Shown: positions 50,075-59,057 of the stretch, in pieces
How positions within the stretch are numbered: position 1 is the stretch's first letter
Layout of the letters: each line of letters begins with the position of its first letter
From: Pseudoxanthomonas koreensis_A
GTDB lineage: Bacteria > Pseudomonadota > Gammaproteobacteria > Xanthomonadales > Xanthomonadaceae
Direction: 5' to 3'
DNA length: 64,000 nucleotides
NCBI RefSeq assembly: GCF_041890415.1
Contig: NZ_CP169056.1
Coordinates: 1,736,001 to 1,800,000 of the forward strand
Program-made: the position numbers and the translations under genes
Notes under the pieces: model-generated
Told to the model about the DNA's origin: nothing
What the model saw: the letters and a program-made list of their open reading frames with translations, nothing else
The model's database searches: none

Positions 50075-50833
50075 ATGCGCAGCATCCTCGTCACCGGCGC
50101 AGCCAGCGGCATCGGCGCCGGCATCGCCCGCGAACTGGCCGACGCCGGCCACCACCTGGTCATCAGCGACCTGGACCACGCCGCCGCCGTCGCGGTGGCC
50201 GCCGCTATCCGCGACACCGGCGGCTCGGCCGAAGCCGTCGCCCTGGACGTGACCTGCGACGACAGCGTGGCCGACGCGCTGGCGGCGATCAGCCGTCCGG
50301 TCGACGTGCTGGTCAACAATGCCGGCCTGCAGCACGTCAGCCCGCTGGAGGAATTTCCGCCAGCCAAGTGGGACTTCCTGGTGCAGGTGATGCTGGTGGG
50401 CGTGGCCCGCCTGACCCGCGCGGTGCTGCCGGGCATGCGCGAACGCGGCTTCGGCCGCATCGTCAACATCGGCAGCATCCATGCGCTGGTCGCCAGCCCT
50501 TACAAGAGCGCCTACGTGGCCGCCAAGCACGGCCTGGTCGGCTTCTCCAAGGTCATGGCGCTGGAGACGGCCGATGCCGACATCACCATCAACACCATCT
50601 GCCCCAGCTACGTGAAAACCCCGCTGGTGGACCGCCAGATCGCCGACCAGGCACGCACCCGCGGCATCTCCGAATCAGACGTGGTGTCGCAGGTGATGCT
50701 CAAGCCGATGCCCAAGGGCGTGTTCATCGGCTACGACGAACTTGCCGGCACGACCGCATTCCTGATCTCGCCGGCGGCGCGCAACATCACCGGGCAGACC
50801 CTGGTCCTGGACGGTGGCTGGACCGTGCAATAG
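50075..50833 (+). CDS. bdhA: 3-hydroxybutyrate dehydrogenase
   Basis: A 252-residue classical short-chain dehydrogenase. The cofactor loop is ILVTGAASGIGAGIA, followed by VNNAGLQHVSPLEEF and the Ser-Tyr-Lys set in GSIHALVASPYKSAYVAAKHG. The NNAGLQHVSP and ICPSYVKTPLVDRQIADQA segments are typical of BdhA. It oxidises 3-hydroxybutyrate to acetoacetate during PHB breakdown. It lies 0.8 kb from phaE, divergent across pssA. Confidence 0.93.
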   Translation: MRSILVTGAASGIGAGIARELADAGHHLVISDLDHAAAVAVAAAIRDTGGSAEAVALDVTCDDSVADALAAISRPVDVLVNNAGLQHVSPLEEFPPAKWDFLVQVMLVGVARLTRAVLPGMRERGFGRIVNIGSIHALVASPYKSAYVAAKHGLVGFSKVMALETADADITINTICPSYVKTPLVDRQIADQARTRGISESDVVSQVMLKPMPKGVFIGYDELAGTTAFLISPAARNITGQTLVLDGGWTVQ

Positions 50834-50875
50834 CGGCATCGGCACCGCACCGTTCACGGACATCGGCTGCCACCC

Positions 50876-50941
50876 TGTAGGAGCCGGCCTTGCCGGCGAC
50901 CGGCCTGCATGCCGCGGTCGCCGGCAAGACCGGCTCCTACA
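50876..50941. repeat. REP-like GTAG palindrome (copy B)
   Basis: Arms 50876-50901 and 50916-50941 are 26-bp inverted repeats with one mismatch, beginning TGTAGGAGCCGG and containing CTTGCCGGCGACC. The interior is 14 bp. It matches copy A (14490-14582) in the arms only. It lies 43 bp after the bdhA stop. Confidence 0.85.
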
Positions 50942-51116
50942 GGAGGTGTCCATCAACCCGGGTGATCCACTGGCGCGTGCGACGCGCGGCAACGGCCCAC
51001 CGGCGCGTATCACACTTGTGCGCGCCCGTGTGCGCAATCGCCGCATCATCCACGCGCGCCTGGCCAAAAATTGGCCATCCATCTTGACAGCCTTGGCACG
51101 CAAGGCGAACGCGCGG

Positions 51117-51162
51117 TTATCCACAACCTTGCCCCACGATCATCCACACCCGGTGTGGACAA
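51117..51162. promoter_or_regulatory. cluster of DnaA-box-like sites
   Basis: Within 46 bp there are TTATCCACA (51117-51125, perfect DnaA box), TCATCCACA (51140-51148) and TGTGGACAA (51154-51162, reverse of TTGTCCACA). A further TCATCCACG lies upstream near 51047, as does a TGGCCAAAAATTGGCCA palindrome (51061-51077). The region is non-coding, between convergent bdhA and nudix genes (50834-51171). No replication genes adjoin, so it is not the chromosomal origin by context. Confidence 0.6.
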
Positions 51163-51171
51163 CCCATGCGC

Positions 51172-51660
51172 TCACAGGCGCGAGAACGCCCAGGACTGCA
51201 TGCGGCCATCGCGGTACGGCATGACGCCATGGAACGCGCGCGGATCGGCATCGAACACCAGCGGCAGGAAGTGGCGGTCGCCTTCCCAGAGCGGCAACTC
51301 CAGGATGCGATCCACCTCCACCCACTCCAGCGTGCCTTCCGGGTTGCGCTGCAGCGGCGTGCCCTCGAACGCATCGACCACGAACACGAAGCCCAGCCAG
51401 TCCTCGCCCTGCTTGCCGAAGCCGGGCCAGCTCACCGTTCCACGCAGGCGCATGGCCGCGCATTCGATTCCGGCCTCCTCGCGGATCTCGCGGCGCATGC
51501 CCGCCACCACGTCCTCGTCGCGTTCGATCTTGCCGCCCAGGCCGTTGTACTTGCCCAGGTGCTGGTCACCGGCGCGCGCGTTGCGGTGGATCATCAACAC
51601 CTGGCGGCGGTCGGGCGAGAGCACGTAGCCCAGGGTGGCGACGATGGGGGTATACGGCAT
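51172..51660 (-). CDS. Nudix hydrolase (8-oxo-dGTP diphosphatase-like)
   Basis: A 162-residue protein. The Nudix box is GGKIERDEDVVAGMRREIREEAGI, fitting Gx5Ex7REUxEExGU. RNARAGDQHLGKYNGLGGKIE resembles MutT/MTH1-type proteins that sanitise oxidised nucleotides. Its exact substrate cannot be read. It is the last gene of the minus-strand run from lepA, 72 bp after recO. Confidence 0.88.
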   Translation of the reverse strand: MPYTPIVATLGYVLSPDRRQVLMIHRNARAGDQHLGKYNGLGGKIERDEDVVAGMRREIREEAGIECAAMRLRGTVSWPGFGKQGEDWLGFVFVVDAFEGTPLQRNPEGTLEWVEVDRILELPLWEGDRHFLPLVFDADPRAFHGVMPYRDGRMQSWAFSRL

Positions 51661-51732
51661 GGCCGATCCTGCACGGAAAGCCCGCGCATTCTACCGGCCG
51701 CGGCCGCTACCCGAGCGCATGCCGGTACCCGC

Positions 51733-52464
51733 TCAGGGCTGTGCCTGCAGCCGGCCCAGTGCAGCGGCCAGTTCCCAGGACTTCAGCCCGCGCGGCCCCA
51801 GGTGGTGCGCCAGCACCGCGCGCAGCGGCAGCCGCAGGCTGGCCAGGTCGGCACCATCGGGACGGGTGTCGGCGGCCAGTGCCAGCAATGCGCTGCCGGT
51901 GGCCGCGGCGCTGCGTTCGGCCTGGCCGCGATCACTGTGCAGGCGACGCGGGCCGTGCTCGGGGTCCAGCCGGTAGCGGGCGGCCGGGTCGATGGCGGCG
52001 CCGTCGCCATCGCAATGCAACTCGAAGCCCACCCCGAGTGCATCCAGCAGATCGCGCTCGAAGCGTCGCAGGGTCCAGGCCAGTGGCTGACAGGCACGCA
52101 GGCGCTCGCGGGTACGGGCGTAAGCAGCCGCCAGCTCGGGCAGCGGGTCCTGGCGCGGGGCCAGCCGCATCACAAGTTCGTTGAGGTAGAACCCGGCCAG
52201 GTGCGCCTCGCCGGCCAGGCGCGGGGCCGCGTCCAGCGACTCGGCCGCGCGCAATTGCGCCAGCTCGCCGACCAGTACCGCGTCGAAACGGATGTGCTGC
52301 AGCGGCTGCAGCGCGGCGCGCAGCGGTTGCCTCCTGGGCGACTGCACCCCGCGTGCGACCAGGCCCAGGCGGCCGTGGCCGGCGCTGAGGACTTCAACCA
52401 ACAGACTGGTTTCGCGCCATGGCCGGGCATGGAGGACGAAGCCGGTCTCGCCTTCGATCCGCAT
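51733..52464 (-). CDS. recO: DNA repair protein RecO
   Basis: A 243-residue protein. The N-terminal OB fold is GFVLHARPWRETSLLVEVLSAGHGRLGLVARGV. AGFYLNELVMRLAPRQDPLPELAAAYARTRERL and TLRRFERDLLDALGVG are RecO blocks. It loads RecA with RecR on SSB-coated DNA. There is no zinc-binding Cys set, as in most proteobacterial RecO. It lies 31 bp after era, the usual order. Confidence 0.93.
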   Translation of the reverse strand: MRIEGETGFVLHARPWRETSLLVEVLSAGHGRLGLVARGVQSPRRQPLRAALQPLQHIRFDAVLVGELAQLRAAESLDAAPRLAGEAHLAGFYLNELVMRLAPRQDPLPELAAAYARTRERLRACQPLAWTLRRFERDLLDALGVGFELHCDGDGAAIDPAARYRLDPEHGPRRLHSDRGQAERSAAATGSALLALAADTRPDGADLASLRLPLRAVLAHHLGPRGLKSWELAAALGRLQAQP

Positions 52465-52495
52465 GGCTCAGGCTGGCACCCGGTTCCCGGCGCCG

Positions 52496-53440
52496 CTACT
52501 CATACCCGAAGGCTTTCAGCGCCGACTCGTCGTCGGACCAGCCCTCGCGCACACGCACCCAGGTCTCCAGGAACACCTTGCAGCCGAACAGCCGCTCCAT
52601 CTGTTGCCGCGCCTTGCTGCCGATGTCGCGCAGGCGCGCGCCGCCCTTGCCGATGACGATCGGCTTCTGGCCTTCGCGCTCGACCCAGATCACCGCGCCG
52701 ATGCGCAGCAACGGGCCCTGCTTCTGGGTGCTGTCCACGGCGAAGCGCTCGATCTCCACGGTGGCCGCATACGGCAACTCGTCGCCGAGCTGGCGCATGA
52801 GTTGTTCGCGCACCAGCTCGCCGGCCAGGAAGCGCTGGCTACGATCGGTGATCTCGTCTTCCTCGTAGGCCGGCGGCGCATGCGGCAACCGGGCCAGGAT
52901 GTCGGCGACCAGCGCTTCCAGGCCCTTGCGCTTGAGCGCCGACAGCGGATGCACCGCGGCAAATTCGCGGCCATCGCAGACCTGGGCCAGGAACGGCAGC
53001 AGCGTGCTCTTGTCCTTGATCCTGTCGACCTTGTTGACGACCAGCAGCACCGGGATGCCGGCATCGTGCAGCACGCGGTAGGCGTGGCTGTCCTCCTCGT
53101 CCCAGCGGCCCGCCTCGACCACCAGCAAGGCCGCGTCCACGTCATCGACCGCGCTGCGTGCGGCACGGTTCATCACCCGGCTCATCGCCGAGGCCTTGAA
53201 CTTGCCCTGCTCGCGGTGCAGGCCCGGCGTATCCACCAGCAGGATCTGCCCGCCATCCACCGTGGCGATGCCCAGCAACCGGTGGCGGGTGGTCTGCGGC
53301 CGGCTGGAAACGATGCTGACCTTGGCCCCGACCAGGGCGTTGACCAGGGTGGACTTGCCCACGTTGGGCCGGCCGACGACGGCAACGCTGCCGCTGCGGT
53401 GGGAGGAAGGATCGGGATTGGGGTCGTGCTCGGGAGTCAC
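52496..53440 (-). CDS. era: GTPase Era
   Basis: A 314-residue protein. G1 is GRPNVGKSTLVN, G2 TRHRLLGI, G3 DTPGLHREQ and G4 NKVDRI. The C-terminal KH domain has VWVERE-like strands and PIVIGKGGARLRDIGSKARQQME. It is a 30S ribosome assembly factor acting on 16S rRNA. The start is a GTG at 53440, ten bases past the rnc stop. Confidence 0.96.
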   Translation of the reverse strand: MTPEHDPNPDPSSHRSGSVAVVGRPNVGKSTLVNALVGAKVSIVSSRPQTTRHRLLGIATVDGGQILLVDTPGLHREQGKFKASAMSRVMNRAARSAVDDVDAALLVVEAGRWDEEDSHAYRVLHDAGIPVLLVVNKVDRIKDKSTLLPFLAQVCDGREFAAVHPLSALKRKGLEALVADILARLPHAPPAYEEDEITDRSQRFLAGELVREQLMRQLGDELPYAATVEIERFAVDSTQKQGPLLRIGAVIWVEREGQKPIVIGKGGARLRDIGSKARQQMERLFGCKVFLETWVRVREGWSDDESALKAFGYE

Positions 53441-53450
53441 TCGCTGCCGC

Positions 53451-54137
53451 TCATGGCTGTGCGCTTTGCGCCAGGAGCGCGAGCACCGCGGCGGCGGCGG
53501 CCTGTTCGGCGAGCCGTCGCGAGGTACCCTGCCCTTCGGCGCTGAGCACGGGGTCGCTCAGGGTACACCGGACCAGGAAGAGCTTGGCGTGTTCCTCGCC
53601 CCCTTCGGAGACCAGCTCGTAGCTCGGCAAGGGCCGCTGCCGCGCCTGCAGCCACTCCTGCACGCGGGTCTTGGCGTCCTTCTCCGGCTTGCCGACGGGC
53701 AGCGCGGCCAGGGCCTGCTCGAACCACGGCAGCACCACGCCGCGGCAGGCCTCGTAGCCGGCGTCCAGGTAGATCGCCGCCACCACCGCCTCCAGTGCAT
53801 CGGCCAGGATGGAGTCGCGGCGGAAACCGCCGGTCTTCAACTCACCCGGGCCCAGGGTCAGGCGCTCGCCCAGTTCCAGGGTACGGGCGATGGCCGCCAG
53901 CGAAGCCTCGCGAACGAGTTCGGCGCGGGCACGGGTGAGCACGCCCTCGTCGGCCTTGGGCCAGCGCGCGTACAGCGCCTCGGCGGCGATCAGGTTGACC
54001 ACGCCATCGCCAAGGAACTCCAGGCGTTCGTTGTGCGGCGCGCCGGCGCTGCGGTGGGTCAGCGCCTGCGCCAGCAGCGACGGATCGGCGAAGCAATGGC
54101 CGATCCGGTCGCGGACGATGGTGCGGTCAGTTGGCAC
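53451..54137 (-). CDS. rnc: ribonuclease III
   Basis: A 228-residue double-strand-specific endoribonuclease. The signature is NERLEFLGDGVVNLI (usually ...GDSVL), and the second catalytic acidic cluster is DSILADALEAVVAAIYLD. A C-terminal dsRNA-binding domain runs from KTRVQEWLQARQRPLPSYELV to EQAAAAAVLALL. The start overlaps the DUF4845 gene by 11 bp. Confidence 0.96.
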   Translation of the reverse strand: MPTDRTIVRDRIGHCFADPSLLAQALTHRSAGAPHNERLEFLGDGVVNLIAAEALYARWPKADEGVLTRARAELVREASLAAIARTLELGERLTLGPGELKTGGFRRDSILADALEAVVAAIYLDAGYEACRGVVLPWFEQALAALPVGKPEKDAKTRVQEWLQARQRPLPSYELVSEGGEEHAKLFLVRCTLSDPVLSAEGQGTSRRLAEQAAAAAVLALLAQSAQP

Positions 54138-54504
54138 CGCGCCGGGTCAGGTCCTGGGTGGTGCCGAAACGCCCGACCACGTCCAGGTTGCCCACCAGCG
54201 GCTTGCGCACCTCGTAGTTCACCTTCATCCGCCAGCCGCCGTCGGTGCGTTCGAACTTGACGTTCTGCGGCTTCACGTTCTCGGAGTAGTTGATGTACAG
54301 GCGACGGAAGAACAGGTCCTGGACCTTGGACGGGTCCATGTCGGCCACGCCCGGCTCGCTGGCCAGGCTCTTCATTGCCGTGCGTACCGAGTAGTACTCC
54401 TGGTACATCGGGAACAGCTTCATGCCGATGTATGCGGCAAAACCGACCACCGCCAGCACCATCAGGAAACCCACCAGGCTCAGACCGCCTTGCTTGCGCT
54501 TCAT
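54127..54504 (-). CDS. DUF4845 family membrane protein
   Basis: A 125-residue protein with an N-terminal membrane helix (QGGLSLVGFLMVLAVVGFAAYIGMKL) resembling a type IV pilin-like leader region, and a periplasmic domain (YYSVRTAMKSLASEPG to VVGRFGTTQDL). It occurs between lepB and rnc in many gammaproteobacteria; its function is unknown. ATG 54504 has GGGG at good spacing, so I prefer it over ATG 54510. Confidence 0.88.
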   Translation of the reverse strand: MKRKQGGLSLVGFLMVLAVVGFAAYIGMKLFPMYQEYYSVRTAMKSLASEPGVADMDPSKVQDLFFRRLYINYSENVKPQNVKFERTDGGWRMKVNYEVRKPLVGNLDVVGRFGTTQDLTRRGAN

Positions 54505-54530
54505 TGCCATTCCCCTTCGCTGTGTTGCGC

Positions 54531-55331
54531 CTACTTGATCGAAGTCCCGATCCGCGACGGATCGAAACTGCCCTTGCAGAACCAGCCTTCACAGTTCAGC
54601 CAGATCAGGAACGCCTTGCCGCGGAGGTTCTCCTCGGGCAAGAAATTGGTCTGCATCCAGAACCGGCTGTCCTCGCTATTATCACGATTGTCGCCCATGA
54701 CGAAATAGTGGCCGTCCGGGACGGTCCAGTCACCCTGCCCCGAGGGGTTGGCGCGGTCGATCCACTCCAGTACCTGGTGGCTGCGCCCGGGCAGGTCCTC
54801 CACCAGCAGGGTGGCGCCGGTCATCTCCGCGCCGCGCCCGGTGCCGGTGTAGGGGCCGATGGCGCGGTATTGCACCGCTTCGCCGTTGACGTACAAGGTG
54901 TCGCCGTGGAACCCGATGCGGTCGCCCGGCAGGCCGATCACGCGCTTGATCCAGTTCTGGTCCGGATCGTGCGGCGGCTTGAACACCGCCACGTCGCCGC
55001 GCGCCGGCTCGCCCAGCGCCACGAACTTGCGGTTGGTCACCGGCAGGCGCAGGCCGTAGGCGAACTTGTTGACCAGGATGAAGTCCCCGATCAGCAGGTT
55101 GGGCATCATCGAGCTGGACGGGATCTTGTAGGGCTCGGCGATGAAGCTGCGCAGCACCAGCACCACCGCCAGCACCGGGAAGAACGCGCGCGAGTAGTCC
55201 ACCACCACCGGCTCGTCGTCCAGCAGCCCGCCGCGCGCGGCGCGGCGACGTGCGAAGAACAGCTTGTCCAGCAGCCAGATGATGCCGGTGGCGAAGGTCA
55301 AGGTGACCAGCCCGATCTCAAACCATTTCAT
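54531..55331 (-). CDS. lepB: signal peptidase I
   Basis: A 266-residue inner-membrane Ser-Lys protease that cleaves Sec and Tat signal peptides. Two N-terminal membrane segments are followed by the catalytic Ser in KIPSSSMMPNLLIGD and Lys in NWIKRVIGLPGD, then GHYFVMGDNRDNSEDSRFW. It is 38 bp after lepA, the conserved lepA-lepB pair. Confidence 0.96.
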   Translation of the reverse strand: MKWFEIGLVTLTFATGIIWLLDKLFFARRRAARGGLLDDEPVVVDYSRAFFPVLAVVLVLRSFIAEPYKIPSSSMMPNLLIGDFILVNKFAYGLRLPVTNRKFVALGEPARGDVAVFKPPHDPDQNWIKRVIGLPGDRIGFHGDTLYVNGEAVQYRAIGPYTGTGRGAEMTGATLLVEDLPGRSHQVLEWIDRANPSGQGDWTVPDGHYFVMGDNRDNSEDSRFWMQTNFLPEENLRGKAFLIWLNCEGWFCKGSFDPSRIGTSIK

Positions 55332-55369
55332 AGGTACTCCCCTGCAGCGGCTGTTGGCCGGTCACGGCC

Positions 55370-57181
55370 TCAGGAATCACGGCTGGTGCTCAACACGGCC
55401 AGGAAGGCCTCCTGCGGGATCTCGACCCTGCCCACCTGCTTCATGCGCTTCTTGCCTTCCTTCTGCTTTTCCAGGAGCTTCTTCTTGCGGCTGATGTCGC
55501 CGCCGTAGCACTTGGCCAGCACGTTCTTGCGCAGTGCCTTGACCGAGCTGCGGGCAATGATCTGCGAACCGATCGCGGCCTGGATCGCGACGTCGAACTG
55601 CTGCCGCGGGATCAGCTCCCTCATCTTGTCGGTCAGTTCGCGCCCGCGCCGGTCTGCATGGCTGCGGTGGACGATGATCGACAGCGCGTCGACCTTGTCG
55701 CCGTTGATCAGCGTGTCCACGCGCACGAACGGACCGGCCTCGAAGCGCACGAAGTGGTAGTCGAGCGAGGCGTAGCCGCGCGACACCGACTTGAGCTTGT
55801 CGAAGAAATCCAGCACCACCTCGGCCATCGGCAGCTCGTAGCTGATCTGCACCTGGCTGCCCAGGTACTGGATCGCGATCTGGCTGCCGCGCTTCTCCTC
55901 GCACAGGGTGATCACGTTGCCCACGTAATCCGGCGGGGTGAGGATGTTGGCGCGGATGATCGGCTCGCGCACTTCCTGGACAAGGTTGGCCTGCGGCAGC
56001 TTGGCCGGGTTGTCCAGCGGCATCACCTCGCCGTCGGTGCGCAGCACCTCGTAGACCACGGTGGGCGCGGTGCTGATCAGGTTGAGGTCGTACTCGCGCT
56101 CCAGGCGCTCCTGCACGATCTCCATGTGCAGCATGCCCAGGAACCCGCAGCGGAAACCGAAGCCCATGGCCTCCGAGCTTTCCGGCTCGAAGCGCAGCGC
56201 GGCGTCGTTGAGGCGCAGCTTTTCCAGCGCCTCGCGCAGGTCCGGGTAGTCGTCGGCGTCGACCGGGAACAGGCCCGAGAACACCCGCGGCTGCATCTCC
56301 TGGAAGCCCGGTAGCGGGTGCGGCGCCGGATCGCCGGCAAGGGTCAGGGTGTCGCCCACCGGCGCGCCGTGCACGTCCTTGATCGAGGCGTTGATCCAGC
56401 CCACCTCGCCGGCGCGCAGCGCCGCGGTTTCCTTGCGCTTGGGGGTGAACACGCCGACCTTGTCGACCTGGTGGGTGCGGCCGGTGGACATCACCAGCAT
56501 CTTGGCACCGGCCTTGATCTCGCCCTGCATGACACGCACCAGCGAGACCACGCCCAGGTAGTTGTCGAACCAAGAGTCGATGATCAGCGCCTGCAGCTTG
56601 TCGGTGTCGCGCGGCTGCGGCGGCGGGATGCGGTGCACGATCGCTTCCAGCACCTCCTCCACGTTGAGCCCGGTCTTGGCGCTGACCGCGACCGCCTCGC
56701 TGGCGTCGATGCCGATCACCGCCTCGATCTCGGCCTTGGCCCGCTCGATGTCGGCGGTGGGCAGGTCGATCTTGTTGAGCACCGGCACCACTTCCAGGCC
56801 CTGCTCGACCGCGGTGTAGCAGTTGGCGACCGACTGCGCCTCCACGCCCTGGGCGGCATCGACCACCAGCAGCGCGCCTTCGCAGGCGGCCAGCGAGCGG
56901 CTGACTTCATAGCTGAAGTCGACGTGGCCGGGGGTGTCGATGAAGTTGAGGTGGTAGGTCTGGCCGTTGCGCGCGGTATAGGGCACCGACACCGACTGTG
57001 CCTTGATGGTGATGCCGCGCTCGCGCTCGATCGGGTTGTTGTCGAGGACCTGGGCTTCCATCTCGCGCGCGGTCAGCCCGCCGCACAGCTGGATGATGCG
57101 GTCGGCAAGCGTCGACTTGCCGTGGTCGACGTGGGCGATGATGGAGAAGTTGCGGATGGACCGCATGGAATCGGAAGACAT
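55370..57181 (-). CDS. lepA: elongation factor 4 (LepA)
   Basis: A 603-residue translational GTPase. G1 is AHVDHGKSTLADR, G2 includes ERERGITIKAQ, G3 is DTPGHVDFSYEV and G4 is NKIDLPTAD. The LepA C-terminal domain has RRGRELTDKMRELIPRQQFDVAIQAAIG and ARSSVKALRKNVLAKCYGGD. It acts on stalled ribosomes by back-translocation or in initiation. It begins about 190 bp after degQ, so a promoter probably lies in that gap. Confidence 0.97.
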   Translation of the reverse strand: MSSDSMRSIRNFSIIAHVDHGKSTLADRIIQLCGGLTAREMEAQVLDNNPIERERGITIKAQSVSVPYTARNGQTYHLNFIDTPGHVDFSYEVSRSLAACEGALLVVDAAQGVEAQSVANCYTAVEQGLEVVPVLNKIDLPTADIERAKAEIEAVIGIDASEAVAVSAKTGLNVEEVLEAIVHRIPPPQPRDTDKLQALIIDSWFDNYLGVVSLVRVMQGEIKAGAKMLVMSTGRTHQVDKVGVFTPKRKETAALRAGEVGWINASIKDVHGAPVGDTLTLAGDPAPHPLPGFQEMQPRVFSGLFPVDADDYPDLREALEKLRLNDAALRFEPESSEAMGFGFRCGFLGMLHMEIVQERLEREYDLNLISTAPTVVYEVLRTDGEVMPLDNPAKLPQANLVQEVREPIIRANILTPPDYVGNVITLCEEKRGSQIAIQYLGSQVQISYELPMAEVVLDFFDKLKSVSRGYASLDYHFVRFEAGPFVRVDTLINGDKVDALSIIVHRSHADRRGRELTDKMRELIPRQQFDVAIQAAIGSQIIARSSVKALRKNVLAKCYGGDISRKKKLLEKQKEGKKRMKQVGRVEIPQEAFLAVLSTSRDS

Positions 57182-57339
57182 GGGGAGCGGCGGCGGGACC
57201 GTCGTCGGACAGCCGCGGATTATCGCATGCCGCGGCAGTCTTCACCGGCCCCGCACCTGCTGCGGGAGCCCGGGCCATCGCTCCGGGCGCAGCCGGCGGC
57301 AGCCAGGCCGGCCGCCGCCGCCTATCCACCCCTGGCGAA

Positions 57340-57362
57340 GTGGCCGGCAGGGTGCCGGCCAC
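57340..57362 (-). terminator. possible terminator after degQ
   Basis: GTGGCCGGCA and TGCCGGCCAC form a perfect 10-bp stem with a 3-nt loop, 11 bp past the degQ stop. On the minus strand TTC follows; the T-run is poor, so function is tentative. Confidence 0.5.
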
Positions 57363-57372
57363 CTGACCCGGT

Positions 57373-58890
57373 TCAGTCCCCGGCGCCCACGGCAAGGGCA
57401 ACGAAACTGGTGGCACCAGACGGGTTGCGCACCAGCAACATCGCCACCTCGCCCTTGCCCACGCCCCGCAGCTCGCGCTCGAGCATGGCCACGCTGGACA
57501 CCGGCGTGCGCCCCACCCTGAGGATCACCATGCCCGGGCGCAGGCCTGCTTCGCGGGCCTCGGCACTGTCCACGCCGATGATGCGCACGCCCTCGTTGGC
57601 CTCCAGGCCAAGCTGGCGGCGCGCGGCCGCGTCAAGGTCGGCCACGCGCAGGCCGATCAGTGCCAGCGGTTCGGCCGCCGCACCAGCACTGCTGCCGGCC
57701 GCCGGGCCGCTGGCCAGGCGCTGCACATCCGAGGTGAGTGCATCCAGGGTCACGTTCACTTCGCGCGACTTGCCGTCGCGGACCACGCCGATCCTGGCCT
57801 TGGTGCCCGGGGGCAGCATGCCCACCATCGGCGGGAGGTCGGCGTGGCTGTTCACCGGCTGGCCGTTGATCGACACGATCACGTCGCCGATCTCGATGCC
57901 GCCCTTGGCCGCCGCGCTGCCGCCCTCGACGTTGTTGACCAGGGCGCCACGGCTGCTGTCCAGGCCCAGGGCCTTTGCCTTGATCGCATCCACCGGTTCG
58001 ATGGTCACCCCGAGCATGCCGCGACTGACCTTGCCCGAGGTCTTGATCTGCGCCACCGCGCTCATCGCCAGGTCGATCGGGATGGCGAAGCTCACGCCCA
58101 TGTAACCGCCGGAATTGCTCAGGATCTGCGAGTTGATGCCCACCACCTCGCCGGCCGTGTTGAGCAGCGGGCCGCCGGAGTTGCCGCGGTTGATCGCCAC
58201 GTCGGTCTGGATGAAGGGCACGTACTGCTGGCCGCGCCCGCCACTGCGGCCCAGCGCACTGACGATGCCGGCCGTGACCGACTGCTCCAGGCCCAGCGGC
58301 GAGCCGATCGCCACCACCCACTGGCCCTGCTTGAGCGTCGAGGAGTCGCCCAGGCGCAGGCTCGGCAGGTCCCTGGCCTCGACCTTAAGCACCGCCACGT
58401 CGTAGCCCTCGTCGCTGCCGACCAGGGTGGCGGCGAACTCGCGGCGGTCGTCCAGACGCACGGTGATGGTGTCGGCGCCATCGACCACATGGTGGTTGGT
58501 GAGCACGTAACCGTCGCCGATCAGGAAGCCCGAACCCAGCGAGCGCCCGGGCATGGCATCGGGCGATGGCCCCGGCATGCCGAAGCCCGGGCCGAAGAAG
58601 CGTCGGAAAATCTCCGGGACCTGCTGCTCGTCGGGCATGGCGCCGCGCGCAGGCGCGCGCGGGCTGGTGCGCGCCTCGATGTTGACCACGCCCGGCGCCA
58701 CCTGTTCGACCAGGCGGGTGAAATCGGGCAGGCCGGTGACCAGCGGCACGGCCGGCACGGTCTGCGCGGCCACGGCGGGCACGGCGGCGGCCGCTGCCGT
58801 GGTGGCCGGCTGCGGATCACGGGCGCAGGCCACCAGCGGGACGGTCAGGACAAGAGCGGCGAACAGGCGATTGCGGACACGTGGATTCAT
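57373..58890 (-). CDS. degQ: DegQ/MucD-type periplasmic serine protease (HtrA family)
   Basis: A 505-residue protease. The signal region ends in VPLVAC, a plausible lipobox. The triad is His in TNHHVVDGAD, Asp in GYDVAVLKVEA and Ser in GNSGGPLLNTAG. Two PDZ domains follow (about 280-370 and 410-500). Gene order rpoE-rseA-degQ matches algU-mucA-mucD, so it probably acts in envelope stress control under RpoE. Confidence 0.94.
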   Translation of the reverse strand: MNPRVRNRLFAALVLTVPLVACARDPQPATTAAAAAVPAVAAQTVPAVPLVTGLPDFTRLVEQVAPGVVNIEARTSPRAPARGAMPDEQQVPEIFRRFFGPGFGMPGPSPDAMPGRSLGSGFLIGDGYVLTNHHVVDGADTITVRLDDRREFAATLVGSDEGYDVAVLKVEARDLPSLRLGDSSTLKQGQWVVAIGSPLGLEQSVTAGIVSALGRSGGRGQQYVPFIQTDVAINRGNSGGPLLNTAGEVVGINSQILSNSGGYMGVSFAIPIDLAMSAVAQIKTSGKVSRGMLGVTIEPVDAIKAKALGLDSSRGALVNNVEGGSAAAKGGIEIGDVIVSINGQPVNSHADLPPMVGMLPPGTKARIGVVRDGKSREVNVTLDALTSDVQRLASGPAAGSSAGAAAEPLALIGLRVADLDAAARRQLGLEANEGVRIIGVDSAEAREAGLRPGMVILRVGRTPVSSVAMLERELRGVGKGEVAMLLVRNPSGATSFVALAVGAGD

Positions 58891-58907
58891 CAGGTAGGGG
58901 ACCTCGT

Positions 58908-58933
58908 ATCGTGCGGGGGAATCGTGCGGGGGA
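58908..58933. repeat. 13-bp tandem direct repeat in the degQ leader
   Basis: ATCGTGCGGGGGA occurs twice in succession, 18 to 43 bp upstream of the degQ ATG, with a third partial ATCGCGC after it. It lies in the expected 5' leader of degQ. Confidence 0.7.
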
Positions 58934-59057
58934 ATCGCGCTTGGAACGGCCGGCCAGCGCAGGGCGCGACGACAAAGCCGCCAGCAGCGCAACCGGATGG
59001 AACGCGCAGGATCACATGCGCGTGGATCGAGCACACAGGCACCGGCCCGCGCCAGGA

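Noticed and set aside
51047..51162. Chromosomal origin of replication
   Set aside because: DnaA boxes are present, but dnaA, dnaN, gidA or rpmH are not adjacent and there is no clear AT-rich unwinding region. It is reported only as a DnaA-box cluster.
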